A stretch of 64,000 nucleotides of DNA from Leisingera sp. ANG59 (lineage in GTDB: Bacteria; Pseudomonadota; Alphaproteobacteria; Rhodobacterales; Rhodobacteraceae): assembly GCF_013317235.1 (NCBI RefSeq), contig NZ_WLCM01000022.1:1-64000 (forward strand), written 5' to 3'. Position numbers and translations under genes: made by a program. Position 1 is the stretch's first letter, and each line of letters begins with the position of its first letter. Shown one piece after another: positions 41,332 to 50,247 of this stretch. Below the pieces are notes generated by a model. It was not told the origin of the DNA, ran no database searches, and worked only from the letters and a program-made list of their open reading frames with translations.

Positions 41332-42318
41332 TTAGTGCGCCGTTGGGCGGGCCTGCACCTGGCGCAGGTCGCGGGCAGAGGTACCGTGCGCGGTGCGGAA
41401 GGCGCGGGCAAAGCTCGACTGCGAGGTGAAGCCGGTGGCCAGTGCCACCTCCATCAGCGGCATCGCGGTATCGGTGACCAGGCGGCGGGCCTCGGCCAGG
41501 CGCAGCTGCAAGTAGTGGTCCTGCGGCGTGGTGTTGAGCTTGAGCCGGAACTGCTGCTGCAGGCTGCGCGGGCTGGTGCCGAGGGTCTCGGCGATCTGCG
41601 CCAGCGGCAGCGGCTCATCCAGCGAGGCCTCCATCAGCGCGTTGGCCTTGGCGGTCAGCGCACTGTGGGCGCGGCCGCCAAGACGGCTTTGCGGGCGCGG
41701 CAGGGCGGCGGGCCCGTCGAACAGGAACAGCCCGGCCACGCGGGAGGCGAAGCCAGCGCCGTGGCGGGCGCCGATGATGTGCAGCATCATTTCGATCGCC
41801 GGGGTGGCGCCGCCGGAGGTGAGGCGGGCGTCGGACACGGTGAAGCGGTCATTGCGGGCATCCACATCCGGGAAACGGGCGGAGAAGTTCTCCAGGTCTT
41901 CCCAATGGGTGGTGGCGGGATGGCCGTCCAGAAGCCCGGCCTCGGCCATCAGCCAGGGGCCGCCGTCGATGCCGGCAATCGTGGCGCCGGTGGCCGCGAT
42001 GCGGCGCAGGCCTGCCAGCAGGCTGGGGGTGGCATGGCGCGCAAGCTGGAAGCCTGCGACGACGATCAGCAGCTCGCAGCCCTGCAGCCGGGCCAGCGGG
42101 AAACTGGGCACGGTGAGGCCGCTGGTCAGCATCGGCGGCTCTGCCGTCGCACTGACGTAGTCCCAGTCGAACGCCGCCCGCCCGGCCAGCCGGTTGGCGG
42201 CGCGCATGGGGTCGACCGCGGCCGCAAAGGACAGCGTGTTGCATTCGTCCAGAACCAGCACCGCCGTTTTCAGCGGCCGGTTTTCGGGCTGCAGGATGTT
42301 TTTTGCGGATTTCATCAA
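41332..42318 (-). CDS. cdhR: GlxA-family AraC-type regulator, probable carnitine-catabolism activator
   Basis: A 328-residue regulator. The N-terminal DJ-1/PfpI-like sensing domain (residues ~15-185: AVLVLDECNTLSFAAAVDPM, IAGIDGGPWLMAEAGLL) is joined to a C-terminal AraC double HTH (LPLAQIAETLGTSPRSLQQQ and MEVALATGFTSQSSFARAFR). The arrangement matches CdhR/GbdR-type activators. It is divergent from the carnitine genes, with 130 bp between starts. That makes it the likely carnitine- or dehydrocarnitine-responsive activator of them. Confidence 0.85.
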   Translation of the reverse strand: MMKSAKNILQPENRPLKTAVLVLDECNTLSFAAAVDPMRAANRLAGRAAFDWDYVSATAEPPMLTSGLTVPSFPLARLQGCELLIVVAGFQLARHATPSLLAGLRRIAATGATIAGIDGGPWLMAEAGLLDGHPATTHWEDLENFSARFPDVDARNDRFTVSDARLTSGGATPAIEMMLHIIGARHGAGFASRVAGLFLFDGPAALPRPQSRLGGRAHSALTAKANALMEASLDEPLPLAQIAETLGTSPRSLQQQFRLKLNTTPQDHYLQLRLAEARRLVTDTAMPLMEVALATGFTSQSSFARAFRTAHGTSARDLRQVQARPTAH

Positions 42319-42448
42319 CTTCGATTCGCCTAGTGTAAACTGTGCCGTAAAAGGCTGCGGCAGAGTCGCTGTCAGCGCAAATCAGAATCTGGGGAGGAGC
42401 CTGGGGATAACCCGAGGCAAAACCCTGTACATCGAAGGGAAAAGAAAA

Positions 42449-43366
42449 ATGCCTCTGGAAATGAACCGGGAAGTCTTCATCACCTGTGCCGTAACCGGCT
42501 CCGGCGGCACCCAGGACCGCAGCCCGCATGTGCCGCGCTCGCCCAAGCAAATCGCCGACAGCGCCATCGCGGCGGCCAAGGCCGGCGCGGCTGTCGTGCA
42601 TTGCCATGTGCGCGACCCGGAGACCGGCGTGCCGAGCCGCCGGCTGGACCTGTACCGCGAGGTGACCGACCGGATCCGCGACGCGGAGGTGGATGTGGTG
42701 CTGAACCTGACCGCGGGCATGGGCGGCGACATGGTGTTCGGCGACACCGAAAACCCGCTGCCGCTGAAAGAAGCGGGCACCGATATGGTGGGGGCTACCG
42801 AGCGGGTGGCGCATGTGGCGGAATGCCTGCCCGAGATCTGCACCCTCGATTGCGGCACCATGAACTTTGCCGAGGCCGATTACGTGATGACCAACACGCC
42901 CGGCATGCTGCGGGCGATGGGGCAGATGATGACCGACCTGGGCGTGAAGCCGGAGATCGAGGCCTTCGACACCGGCCATCTGTGGTTTGCCAAGCAACTG
43001 GTAAAAGAGGGAATCCTGGAGCCGAACGCGCTGGTGCAGCTGTGCATGGGGGTGCCGTGGGGCGCGCCGGATGATCTCAACACCTTCATGGCGATGGTCA
43101 ACAACGTGCCGGACGACTGGACCTTCTCGGCGTTCTCCCTGGGCCGCAACCAGATGGCCTATGCCTCGGCCTCGGTGCTGGCGGGCGGCAATGTGCGGGT
43201 CGGGCTGGAAGACAACCTGTGGCTCGACAAGGGGGTGCTGGCGGAAAACTGGCAGCTGGTCGAGCGGGCCAATACCATCGTGTCGAACATGGGCGCGCGG
43301 GTGATCGGGCCGCAGGAAGTGCGTGAGAAGCTGGGCCTGACCAAGCGCGCGCCGGTGGCGAAGTAA
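42449..43366 (+). CDS. BKACE (DUF849) beta-keto acid cleavage enzyme, probable dehydrocarnitine cleavage
   Basis: A 305-residue TIM-barrel enzyme of the beta-keto acid cleavage family. AAVVHCHVRDPETGVPSRR holds the metal-binding HxH, and VVLNLTAGMGGDMVFGD and TLDCGTMNF are conserved. With acetyl-CoA, family members split beta-keto acids; for 3-dehydrocarnitine the products are acetoacetate and betainyl-CoA. The next gene makes dehydrocarnitine and hydrolyses betainyl-CoA, which fixes the likely substrate. ATG 42449 follows GAAGGGA. Confidence 0.88.
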   Translation: MPLEMNREVFITCAVTGSGGTQDRSPHVPRSPKQIADSAIAAAKAGAAVVHCHVRDPETGVPSRRLDLYREVTDRIRDAEVDVVLNLTAGMGGDMVFGDTENPLPLKEAGTDMVGATERVAHVAECLPEICTLDCGTMNFAEADYVMTNTPGMLRAMGQMMTDLGVKPEIEAFDTGHLWFAKQLVKEGILEPNALVQLCMGVPWGAPDDLNTFMAMVNNVPDDWTFSAFSLGRNQMAYASASVLAGGNVRVGLEDNLWLDKGVLAENWQLVERANTIVSNMGARVIGPQEVREKLGLTKRAPVAK

Positions 43367-43476
43367 GCGGAAATGCGGGGGGTGACATGCGTGCCCCCCC
43401 TGTACACCCCCTGTGCAGCGGGCGGCGCACGGGGACGGCCCATTCAGGACCGTTTAGCGTTCTCAAAGGATAGATC

Positions 43477-44949
43477 ATGAAAACAGCAGCAATCATCGGC
43501 GGCGGGGTTATCGGCGGCGGCTGGGCCGCGCGGTTCCTCCTGAATGGCTGGAACGTGCGGGTGTTCGACCCGGACCCAGACGCGGAACGCAAGATCGGCG
43601 AGGTGCTGGGCAATGCGCGCCGCTCCTTGCCGGGCCTTGGCAATGTGGCGCTGCCTGCAGAAGGGCAGCTGTCGTTCCATGAGACCATTGCGGAGGCCGT
43701 GGACGGCGCCGAATGGGTGCAGGAGAGCGTGCCGGAGCGGCTGGACCTGAAGCAGAAGGTCTATGCCGAGCTGCAGGCCTATTGTGCGCCGGATGCGGTG
43801 ATCGGCTCCTCCACCTCCGGCTTCAAGCCGTCGCAGCTGCAGGACGGGCGGGAGAACCCGGGGCAGATCGTGGTGACGCATCCGTTCAACCCGGTCTACC
43901 TGCTGCCGCTGGTGGAGCTGGTCACCACGGAGGCCAACCCGGCCGGTGTCATCGACCGGGCCAGGGAGATCATCAGTGCCATCGGCATGTATCCCCTGCA
44001 CCTGAAGAAGGAAATCGACGCCCATGTGGCCGATCGTTTCCTGGAGGCGGTCTGGCGCGAGGCGCTGTGGCTGGTCAAGGACGGCATCGCCACCACCGAG
44101 GAGATCGACAACGCGATCCGTTACGGCTTTGGCATCCGCTGGGCGCAGATGGGCCTGTTCGAGACCTACCGGGTGGCCGGCGGCGAGGCGGGCATGAAGC
44201 ATTTCATGGCGCAGTTCGGCCCCTGCCTCAGCTGGCCCTGGACCAAGCTGATGGATGTGCCGGAGTTCACCGATGAGCTGGTCGACTTGATCGCGGGCCA
44301 GTCGGATGAACAGTCCGGCCAGTATTCGATCCGCGAGCTGGAACGGCACCGGGACGACAACCTGGTCGGCATGATGCGGGCATTGGGCAACAACAACTGG
44401 GGCGCCGGTGCACTGCAGAACGCCCATGACCTGAACCGCGAGGGCGAAGCCGGTCTGGTACGCTCGATGGACGGCCTCGAGGACCTGAGCCGGCCGGTGC
44501 TGACCCAGAGCCGCGTGGTGCCGCTGGATTGGACCGACTACAACGGCCACATGACCGAGAGCCGGTACCTGGATGCCTTTGCCCAGTCCACCGACCGGCT
44601 GATGATGATCATCGGCTGCGATGCGGACTATATCGCCAATGGCGGCAGCTACTTCACCGCTGAGACCCACATCCGCCACATCGACGAAGTGCATGCGGGC
44701 GACCCGATCCAGGTGAAAACCCGGGTGATCATGGGCGCGGGCAAGAAGATGCACCTGTGGCATGAGATGTACTCGGGCGAGCGGCTGCTGGCGACGGGCG
44801 AGCATATGCTGCTGCACGTGGACCTTGCGACCCGCCGCTCGGCGCCGCCCGCGGCGCACATCGAGGCCAATCTGGTAAAGCTGGCAGAGGCCCATGCGGC
44901 GCTGCCGGCGCCGGAGGGGCTGGGCCGTGCGATTGGAGCGCCGCGTTGA
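43477..44949 (+). CDS. lcdH: Bifunctional L-carnitine dehydrogenase / betainyl-CoA thioesterase
   Basis: A 490-residue fusion. Residues ~1-320 are a 3-hydroxyacyl-CoA-dehydrogenase-like NAD enzyme: AAIIGGGVIGGGWAARFLLN is the NAD loop, and TSGFKPSQL and THPFNPVYLLPLVEL are active-site blocks. Residues ~340-490 are a hot-dog thioesterase (PLDWTDYNGHMTESRYLDAF, HEMYSGERLLATGEHMLLHV). It oxidises L-carnitine to 3-dehydrocarnitine and releases glycine betaine from betainyl-CoA. The fusion is known in rhizobia and relatives. It overlaps the following SDR by 4 bp (TTGA). Confidence 0.92.
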   Translation: MKTAAIIGGGVIGGGWAARFLLNGWNVRVFDPDPDAERKIGEVLGNARRSLPGLGNVALPAEGQLSFHETIAEAVDGAEWVQESVPERLDLKQKVYAELQAYCAPDAVIGSSTSGFKPSQLQDGRENPGQIVVTHPFNPVYLLPLVELVTTEANPAGVIDRAREIISAIGMYPLHLKKEIDAHVADRFLEAVWREALWLVKDGIATTEEIDNAIRYGFGIRWAQMGLFETYRVAGGEAGMKHFMAQFGPCLSWPWTKLMDVPEFTDELVDLIAGQSDEQSGQYSIRELERHRDDNLVGMMRALGNNNWGAGALQNAHDLNREGEAGLVRSMDGLEDLSRPVLTQSRVVPLDWTDYNGHMTESRYLDAFAQSTDRLMMIIGCDADYIANGGSYFTAETHIRHIDEVHAGDPIQVKTRVIMGAGKKMHLWHEMYSGERLLATGEHMLLHVDLATRRSAPPAAHIEANLVKLAEAHAALPAPEGLGRAIGAPR

Positions 44950-45704
44950 GCCGGGTTCTGATCACCGCCGGCGGGTCCGGCATCGGACGGGCGATGGCCG
45001 AGGGCTTTGCCGCCGCCGGCCATCAGGTCTGGGTCACGGATGTCAGCGCGGTGGCGCTGGCAGACGTGCCGGAGGGCTGGCGGGCCACGGCGGTGGACGC
45101 CACCGACGAGGCGGGCATGAAGGCGCTGTTTGCTGAGATCGCCGAGGTCTGGGGCGGGCTGGACGTGCTGTGCGCCAATGCAGGCATTGCCGGGCCCACC
45201 GCGCTGATAGAGGATATTGCGCTGGAGGACTGGCGCAAATGTGTGAGCGTCAACCTGGAGGGCTGCTTTCTGGCCGCCAAATACGCGGCGCCGGTGATGA
45301 AGGCAGCGAAGGCCGGGTCGATCATCGTGACGTCCTCGACCGCGGGGCAGTACGGCTATCCGAACCGGGCGCCCTATGCGTCGGCGAAATGGGCCGTCAT
45401 CGGGTTGATGAAGACGCTGGCGATGGAGCTTGGCCCCTTTGGCATCCGTGCCAATGCGATCTGTCCCGGTGCTGTCGAAGGCCCGCGGATGGAGGGCGTG
45501 CTGGAGCGTGAAGCGGCGGCCAAGGGGATGACCCGGGACGAGGTCTATGCGGGCTATGCCTCCGGCACCTCTATGGGCAGCTTTGTCGAGGCCCGCGACA
45601 TTGCCAATATGGCAGTGTTCCTGGGCTCGGACGCGGCAAGGCTGGTGTCGGGGCAGGTGATTGCCGTCGACGGCCATACGGTGAACCCGGATCCGAAGGT
45701 GTGA
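44946..45704 (+). CDS. SDR-family oxidoreductase in the carnitine operon
   Basis: A 252-residue short-chain dehydrogenase. RVLITAGGSGIGRAMAEGFA is the NAD(P) loop (first Gly of TGxxxGxG replaced by Ala) and CANAGIAGP is the NAG motif. The catalytic Ser lies in IVTSSTAGQYG and YxxxK in PYASAKWAV. It starts with TTG overlapping the previous stop (TTGA), so it is translationally coupled. It could act on a carnitine-pathway product such as acetoacetate (3-hydroxybutyrate dehydrogenase-like), but its substrate cannot be read from sequence. Confidence 0.87.
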   Translation: MSRVLITAGGSGIGRAMAEGFAAAGHQVWVTDVSAVALADVPEGWRATAVDATDEAGMKALFAEIAEVWGGLDVLCANAGIAGPTALIEDIALEDWRKCVSVNLEGCFLAAKYAAPVMKAAKAGSIIVTSSTAGQYGYPNRAPYASAKWAVIGLMKTLAMELGPFGIRANAICPGAVEGPRMEGVLEREAAAKGMTRDEVYAGYASGTSMGSFVEARDIANMAVFLGSDAARLVSGQVIAVDGHTVNPDPKV

Positions 45705-45713
45705 GGTCTGGGT

Positions 45714-45783
45714 GGTGGGCGGAATCGCCCACCCAACGGTTAAGTGTTCCGCCCGTCCCGCCCCCTCGGGCCGGGCGCTGCCC
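45714..45783. repeat. Hairpin plus GGGCGCTGCCC repeat (copy E) between convergent genes
   Basis: GGTGGGCG (45714-45721), a GAAT loop and CGCCCACC (45726-45733) form a perfect 8-bp hairpin 10 bp after the SDR stop. GGGCGCTGCCC occurs at 45773-45783. A second, imperfect GGTGGAC/TGCCCAC pair lies at about 45806-45823. It probably terminates both converging transcripts. Confidence 0.55.
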
Positions 45784-45833
45784 CTAGTGAAAGTGCTGCG
45801 TAGGGTGGACAATCTGCCCACTGGCCGGGCGTA

Positions 45834-46694
45834 TCAGGAAATCGCCGCCCGCAGAGCCCGCAGCCGTCCCGGCAATTGCCGCGCGGTGATGTCGGCCTCG
45901 CGCACCAGATTGTCGAAATGATTGGTGAAGGTGGCGATCCGCTCCTTGTCGCGGAAGGCGAGGTAATGGGTGCCGGCGTAGAACACGCACAGAAGCGGGC
46001 CGAAAATGGTGATCGGTGAGGAGTAGAGCCGCTTGGCATCGAACAGATAGATGCGCAGGCGGGGGTAGAGCTGCTCGCAGAGCCGTTCGAACTGCTGAAG
46101 CTGTTCCAGCCGGATCGCCAGCGGCAGGCCTTCGTAATAGCCAACCGCATGGGCAAAGCTGTCGAGCTCATAAAGCGGCAGGGCGATTTCGTAATCGGAC
46201 GGCGACTGGCGCATCCAGGTCAGGCGGTCCTCCGACGCGCCGATGGCCTGGCCGGCAGTGCGGCCCAGATGGGGGGAGTACTCCCATTCCAGCAGCGCCC
46301 GGGTTTTCAGCATGTCGGGCAGGGCGGCTGGCACGTGGCGGATCTTGTAGCCCTCGGCCTCCTGGTGCCAGTCGAAGATCCGTTCATCGACCAGCGCGCG
46401 GGGGGCCTCCGTGAGGGTGAGGCTGGAGGCCAGCAGTTCGGCGGCGCTTTCGGGCCGGTCGGAGAGGCTGAGGAGCCAGTCGGCGGACACCCCCAGCGCG
46501 CCGGCGCAAGCGCCGACCACATGGGCGTTCGGCAGCCGGGCGCCCTCATCCGTCAGGAGCTGCGAGATGGTGGAGCGGTCGACGCCGACAGCGCGGGCCA
46601 GGGCGCTTTGGCTGAGGCCGCTGTCGCGCAGCGCCCGGTTCAATCTTTGCCGGAACTGCTCTGCCCGCACCCGTTTGTCGATATTTTCTATCAT
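45834..46694 (-). CDS. XRE-type helix-turn-helix regulator with large C-terminal domain
   Basis: A 286-residue regulator. An N-terminal Cro/CI-type HTH (ALRDSGLSQSALARAVGVDR STISQL region, residues ~20-45) precedes a ~200-residue C-terminal domain I cannot assign to a ligand. That domain contains YKIRHVPAALPDMLKTRALL and YLFDAKRLYSSPITIFGPLL. Similar proteins are annotated as XRE regulators. It converges with the carnitine operon and is divergent from the DUF2061-desaturase operon, which it may control. ATG 46694 is chosen; one at 46736 is also possible. Confidence 0.75.
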   Translation of the reverse strand: MIENIDKRVRAEQFRQRLNRALRDSGLSQSALARAVGVDRSTISQLLTDEGARLPNAHVVGACAGALGVSADWLLSLSDRPESAAELLASSLTLTEAPRALVDERIFDWHQEAEGYKIRHVPAALPDMLKTRALLEWEYSPHLGRTAGQAIGASEDRLTWMRQSPSDYEIALPLYELDSFAHAVGYYEGLPLAIRLEQLQQFERLCEQLYPRLRIYLFDAKRLYSSPITIFGPLLCVFYAGTHYLAFRDKERIATFTNHFDNLVREADITARQLPGRLRALRAAIS

Positions 46695-46808
46695 GCGTTT
46701 AGAATTATCATGATTGATGGATTTTGTTAACTGCATTCGGAATTCTGCACAGGTGCCTGACGCGGTAGTTTGGAAACAAGCACTTATCGAAGAATTTCAG
46801 GAGGAAAG

Positions 46809-47015
46809 ATGGAAACGCGCAGGCGCTCCATTGTAAAGGCGGTGATTTGGAACGTTCTCGGGCTGGTCTCGATGACGCTGGTGGGGCTGATCGCCACCGG
46901 TTCGGTCAAGGCAGGCGGCATGATGGCGCTGGTCAACACCGGCATCGGGTTCACCGTGTATCTGTTCTACGAGCGCGTCTGGGCAAAAATCAGCTGGGGG
47001 CGCAGCCATGTCTGA
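46809..47015 (+). CDS. DUF2061 small membrane protein
   Basis: A 68-residue protein with two membrane segments (VKAVIWNVLGLVSMTLVGLI and GMMALVNTGIGFTVYLFYE) and the DUF2061 hallmark ending YERVWAKISWG. Its function is unknown. ATG 46809 has an ideal AGGAGG five bases upstream; an in-frame start at 46770 is poorly placed. It overlaps the desaturase by 8 bp, so the two are co-expressed. Confidence 0.87.
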   Translation: METRRRSIVKAVIWNVLGLVSMTLVGLIATGSVKAGGMMALVNTGIGFTVYLFYERVWAKISWGRSHV

Positions 47016-47922
47016 GCGGTGCAGCGAATATATGCCGCGGGGCGTGGAATGGGGCACATTGGCGCTGATCCTTGCCTGCCATGGCGGCTGGCTGGCGGCG
47101 CTGTGGCTGCTGCCCGGTATCAGCCTGGGGCTGACGGTGCTGGCGGTGGGTCTGATGGCAGCGCTGCATTCCTCGCTGACCCATGAGGCGCTGCACGGGC
47201 ACCCGTTCCGAAGCCGCTGGCTGAATGAAGCGCTGATGTTCTTTCCGCTGAGCCTGGCAATTCCTTACGGCCGGTTCCGCGACACCCATCTGGCGCATCA
47301 CGAGGATGAGGCGCTGACCGACCCGTATGACGACCCGGAGAGCAATTTCCAGGATCCGGCGGTCTGGGCGCGGCTGCCAGGCTGGCGCAGGATGCTCTTG
47401 CGGGTGAACAACACGCTCTTGGGCCGGGTGGTGCTGGGGCCGCTGATGGGGCAGATCTGCTTTATGGCGGGCGATTGGCGGCTGGCACGCAAGGGGCAGC
47501 GGGGCATTGTCCGCGACTGGGCGCTGCACGGGGTTGGCCTGGCGGCGGTGGTCTGGGTGGTGCTGCAGTCGCCGGCGCCGCTGTGGGCGGCGGTTGCCGG
47601 GGCCTACCTGGGGCTTGGGCTGCTGAAGATCCGCACCTTCCTGGAGCACCGCGCGCATGAGACCGCCCGCGGCCGCACCGTGGTGATCGAGGACAAGGGG
47701 CCGCTGGCCTTCCTGTTTCTGAACAACAATCTGCATGTCGTGCATCACATGCATCCGGGAGTGCCCTGGTATGCGCTGCCGCGGCTGTACAACACCCGCA
47801 AGGCAGAGTTCCTGGCGGCCAATGACGGCTATATCTATCGCAACTACCTGCAGATTTTCCGCAACTACCTGCTGCGCGCCAAGGACCCGGTGCCGCATCC
47901 GCTCTGGCAGCAGGGGGAATAA
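47008..47922 (+). CDS. Fatty-acid desaturase-superfamily membrane protein
   Basis: A 304-residue integral membrane di-iron enzyme. The three histidine boxes are HEALHGH (residues ~57-63), HLAHHED (~94-100) and HVVHHMH (~247-253). Two hydrophobic hairpins lie around 17-50 and 170-205. It could desaturate acyl chains or hydroxylate a lipid or carotenoid ring; sequence alone does not decide. It is tightly coupled to the upstream DUF2061 gene. Confidence 0.88.
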   Translation: MSERCSEYMPRGVEWGTLALILACHGGWLAALWLLPGISLGLTVLAVGLMAALHSSLTHEALHGHPFRSRWLNEALMFFPLSLAIPYGRFRDTHLAHHEDEALTDPYDDPESNFQDPAVWARLPGWRRMLLRVNNTLLGRVVLGPLMGQICFMAGDWRLARKGQRGIVRDWALHGVGLAAVVWVVLQSPAPLWAAVAGAYLGLGLLKIRTFLEHRAHETARGRTVVIEDKGPLAFLFLNNNLHVVHHMHPGVPWYALPRLYNTRKAEFLAANDGYIYRNYLQIFRNYLLRAKDPVPHPLWQQGE

Positions 47923-47940
47923 ACCCGCATAAGCGGGGGC

Positions 47941-48843
47941 ATGTTTGCCTGGATCCCCGTTTCCATTGCCGCTGCCAGCTTTCAGACCGTGCGCTTCATG
48001 CTGCAGAAGGTCCTCAGCAGCGTGACGCTGTCGCCGGGCGGAGCCACCTTCGCCCGGTTTGTCTATTCCGCACCGTTCATCCTGGCCGGGCTGGCCGCCT
48101 ACCTGATGGTGTCGGGGCGGAGCCTGCCGGAACTGGGGCCGAAGTTCTGGATGTTTGCAGCCATCGGCGGCACCGCGCAGATCCTGGCCACCGTCTGCGT
48201 GGTCGCCCTGTTCAAGCAGCGCAACTTTGCGGTTGGGATCACCTTCAAGAAGACCGAAGTGATCCAGACCGCCATCGTCGGGCTGGCGGTGCTGGGCGAT
48301 CCGGTCAGCCTTGGCGGCTGGGCGGCGATCCTGATCGGGCTGACGGCGGTGCTGGTCCTGTCCAAGACGCCGGACACGGCAGGCCCCTGGTGGCGGCATC
48401 TGACAAACCGGGCGTCACAGCTGGGGCTGGGGTCGGGGGTGCTGTTTGCCTTCTCGGCGGTCAGCTACCGGGGTGCCTCCCTGCAGCTCAGCGAGCTGGA
48501 GCCCGCATTCCGCGCGGCGGTGACGCTGGCGGCGGTTGTCAGTCTGCAAACCCTGTTCATGCTGGTCTGGCTCGGCCTGCGCGACACGGGCGAGATCGCC
48601 CGGGTCTGGGAGGCGCGCAAAGTGGCGGTCTGGGTGGGGCTGACCAGCATGGGCGGCTCGTTCTGCTGGTTCTGGGCCTTCACGCTGCAGAACGCGGCCT
48701 ATGTGAAGGCGGTGGGGCAGGTGGAGCTGCTGTTGTCGCTGCTGGCCTCGGTGCTGTTCTTCAAGGAGAAAGTCACGGCGCGCGAGCTGGCAGGCATGGG
48801 CCTGCTGGTGGTGTCGATCCTGGTGCTGGTTCTGACCCTTTGA
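47941..48843 (+). CDS. EamA/DMT-family transporter
   Basis: A 300-residue drug/metabolite transporter with ten expected helices in two EamA-type halves. GVLFAFSAVSYRGASLQL begins the second, and VKAVGQVELLLSLLASVLFF and ELAGMGLLVVSILVLVLTL end it. The substrate is unknown. It starts 18 bp after the desaturase in the same direction and is probably in the same operon. Confidence 0.87.
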   Translation: MFAWIPVSIAAASFQTVRFMLQKVLSSVTLSPGGATFARFVYSAPFILAGLAAYLMVSGRSLPELGPKFWMFAAIGGTAQILATVCVVALFKQRNFAVGITFKKTEVIQTAIVGLAVLGDPVSLGGWAAILIGLTAVLVLSKTPDTAGPWWRHLTNRASQLGLGSGVLFAFSAVSYRGASLQLSELEPAFRAAVTLAAVVSLQTLFMLVWLGLRDTGEIARVWEARKVAVWVGLTSMGGSFCWFWAFTLQNAAYVKAVGQVELLLSLLASVLFFKEKVTARELAGMGLLVVSILVLVLTL

Positions 48844-48891
48844 GGCACGGCGTCCGCGGCAGAGCGGCCGGAATTGCCGCGCCGGGAAACG

Positions 48892-49623
48892 TTACCCGTC
48901 GGCGGGCATCGGATAGCCCTTGAGGCGCAGGAACAGGCTGGCTTCGTCGTTGTTGTGGAAATAGGGCACGCTTTGCGGCGGCTCGGCGTCACGGACACGG
49001 GCGGTGACTTCGGCCAGAACCACCTCAGTGATGAAGGGCAGATCAAAGCTGCGCACCTGGCTGAGCGGGATCCATTGCAGGTGCGACAGCTCATCCGCAG
49101 CGCGGGAGAAATCATCCAGATTGCCGGTTATCTGATCTGCATCCACCAGGAAGAAGCGCGCATCGAACCGGCGCGGGCGGCCCGGCGGGGTCAGGGCGCG
49201 GAACACGAACTGCATATCCTTGGCCGACGGCAAATGGCCGGTGGCCGCAAAGCTCTGCCAGTCTTCGGGGATGTCTCCGTTCCAGTTGCCGGGCTCGCCA
49301 AGGATCAGGCCGGTTTCCTCCCACAGCTCGCGCACCGCGGCGACGGCGAGGGCGTGGTGAAGGCCATCCGGAGCTTTGTCGGCGAGGCGGTCCTGGCAGA
49401 CAGGGGAAATCGGCGAAGCCAGCGGAATGTCCGCATCCGCCAAATCCACTGCGCCGCCCGGGAAGACGAACTTGTTGGGCATAAATGCCGCCTTGGCGCC
49501 GCGCTGGCCCATCAGCACCTGCGGGTCCGCCGACATCCGGCCGCGCATTGCGATCACCGTTGCCGCGTTACGGATTGCGGTCTTGTCGTTGGTGGTCTCG
49601 CCGCTGAGATATGTCTCGCTCAT
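48892..49623 (-). CDS. Nudix hydrolase
   Basis: A 243-residue protein with a Nudix domain. The box core AVRELWEETGLILG (REUxEExGU) is present, while the upstream Gly-x5-Glu part is not obvious. VFPGGAVDLADAD and FFLVDADQI are also typical. It likely hydrolyses a nucleoside-diphosphate derivative or CoA-type substrate. It lies 4 bp after the DUF983 gene on the same strand, forming a two-gene operon. Confidence 0.87.
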   Translation of the reverse strand: MSETYLSGETTNDKTAIRNAATVIAMRGRMSADPQVLMGQRGAKAAFMPNKFVFPGGAVDLADADIPLASPISPVCQDRLADKAPDGLHHALAVAAVRELWEETGLILGEPGNWNGDIPEDWQSFAATGHLPSAKDMQFVFRALTPPGRPRRFDARFFLVDADQITGNLDDFSRAADELSHLQWIPLSQVRSFDLPFITEVVLAEVTARVRDAEPPQSVPYFHNNDEASLFLRLKGYPMPADG

Positions 49624-49627
49624 GGTG

Positions 49628-50050
49628 TTACTGCCCTTGTCCTGCCGGGGTGCTCTTGCCGAAGCCGTGCATCCGCCGCGCCCATTGGTAGGCGATGACG
49701 ATCCCCTTCATCCGCGGCAGAAGATAGAGGGAAGAGGCGAGGCAGCCAATCGTGAAAACCGTAAACATCACCAAAGGTTCCGGCCGCCAGGAGAAATAGA
49801 CCACATGCATCATGGGCGCCATGATGTGGCCGACGATCAGAATCGTCAGGTAAGCGGGCCCGTCATCGGCGCGGGCATGGGTCAGGTCGAGGCCGCAGTG
49901 GCTGCAGCGGTCGTTCACCTTGAGATAGGAATGCAACAGCTTTCCTTCCCCGCATTCCGGGCATCTGCAGCGCCAGCCCTTGGCCAGGGCGGGCATGGTG
50001 GGGCGGTCGGGCTCGGTTCCGGGGGCGGTCGCGGCAGGGGACTCGGTCAT
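49628..50050 (-). CDS. DUF983 membrane protein with zinc-ribbon-like cysteines
   Basis: A 140-residue DUF983 protein. Two Cys pairs CRCPEC and CSHCGLDL form a likely zinc ribbon ahead of two membrane segments (ILIVGHIMAPMMHVVYF and MFTVFTIGCLASSLYLLP). Its function is unknown; DUF983 genes often accompany Nudix and RNA-processing genes. ATG 50050 (MTESPAA) is chosen over 50074. Confidence 0.87.
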   Translation of the reverse strand: MTESPAATAPGTEPDRPTMPALAKGWRCRCPECGEGKLLHSYLKVNDRCSHCGLDLTHARADDGPAYLTILIVGHIMAPMMHVVYFSWRPEPLVMFTVFTIGCLASSLYLLPRMKGIVIAYQWARRMHGFGKSTPAGQGQ

Positions 50051-50247
50051 GGCAATTTCCTGTGTGCTGGGCACATCTTTGCGCGCTTCAGAAGGGGGTG
50101 AAAGGGGAAAGCCCGGTTTCTGTGCCGGTTTGCCGCAACGTGCCAGGGGAAAATTTATTTGGATTTCTGCGACGGAAGCGCGGGGGCGGCGCGTTTTTCC
50201 TGTGCATCGGGCAGCAAGAGGCTGCCGCAGGACAAAGGAAAGACGAT

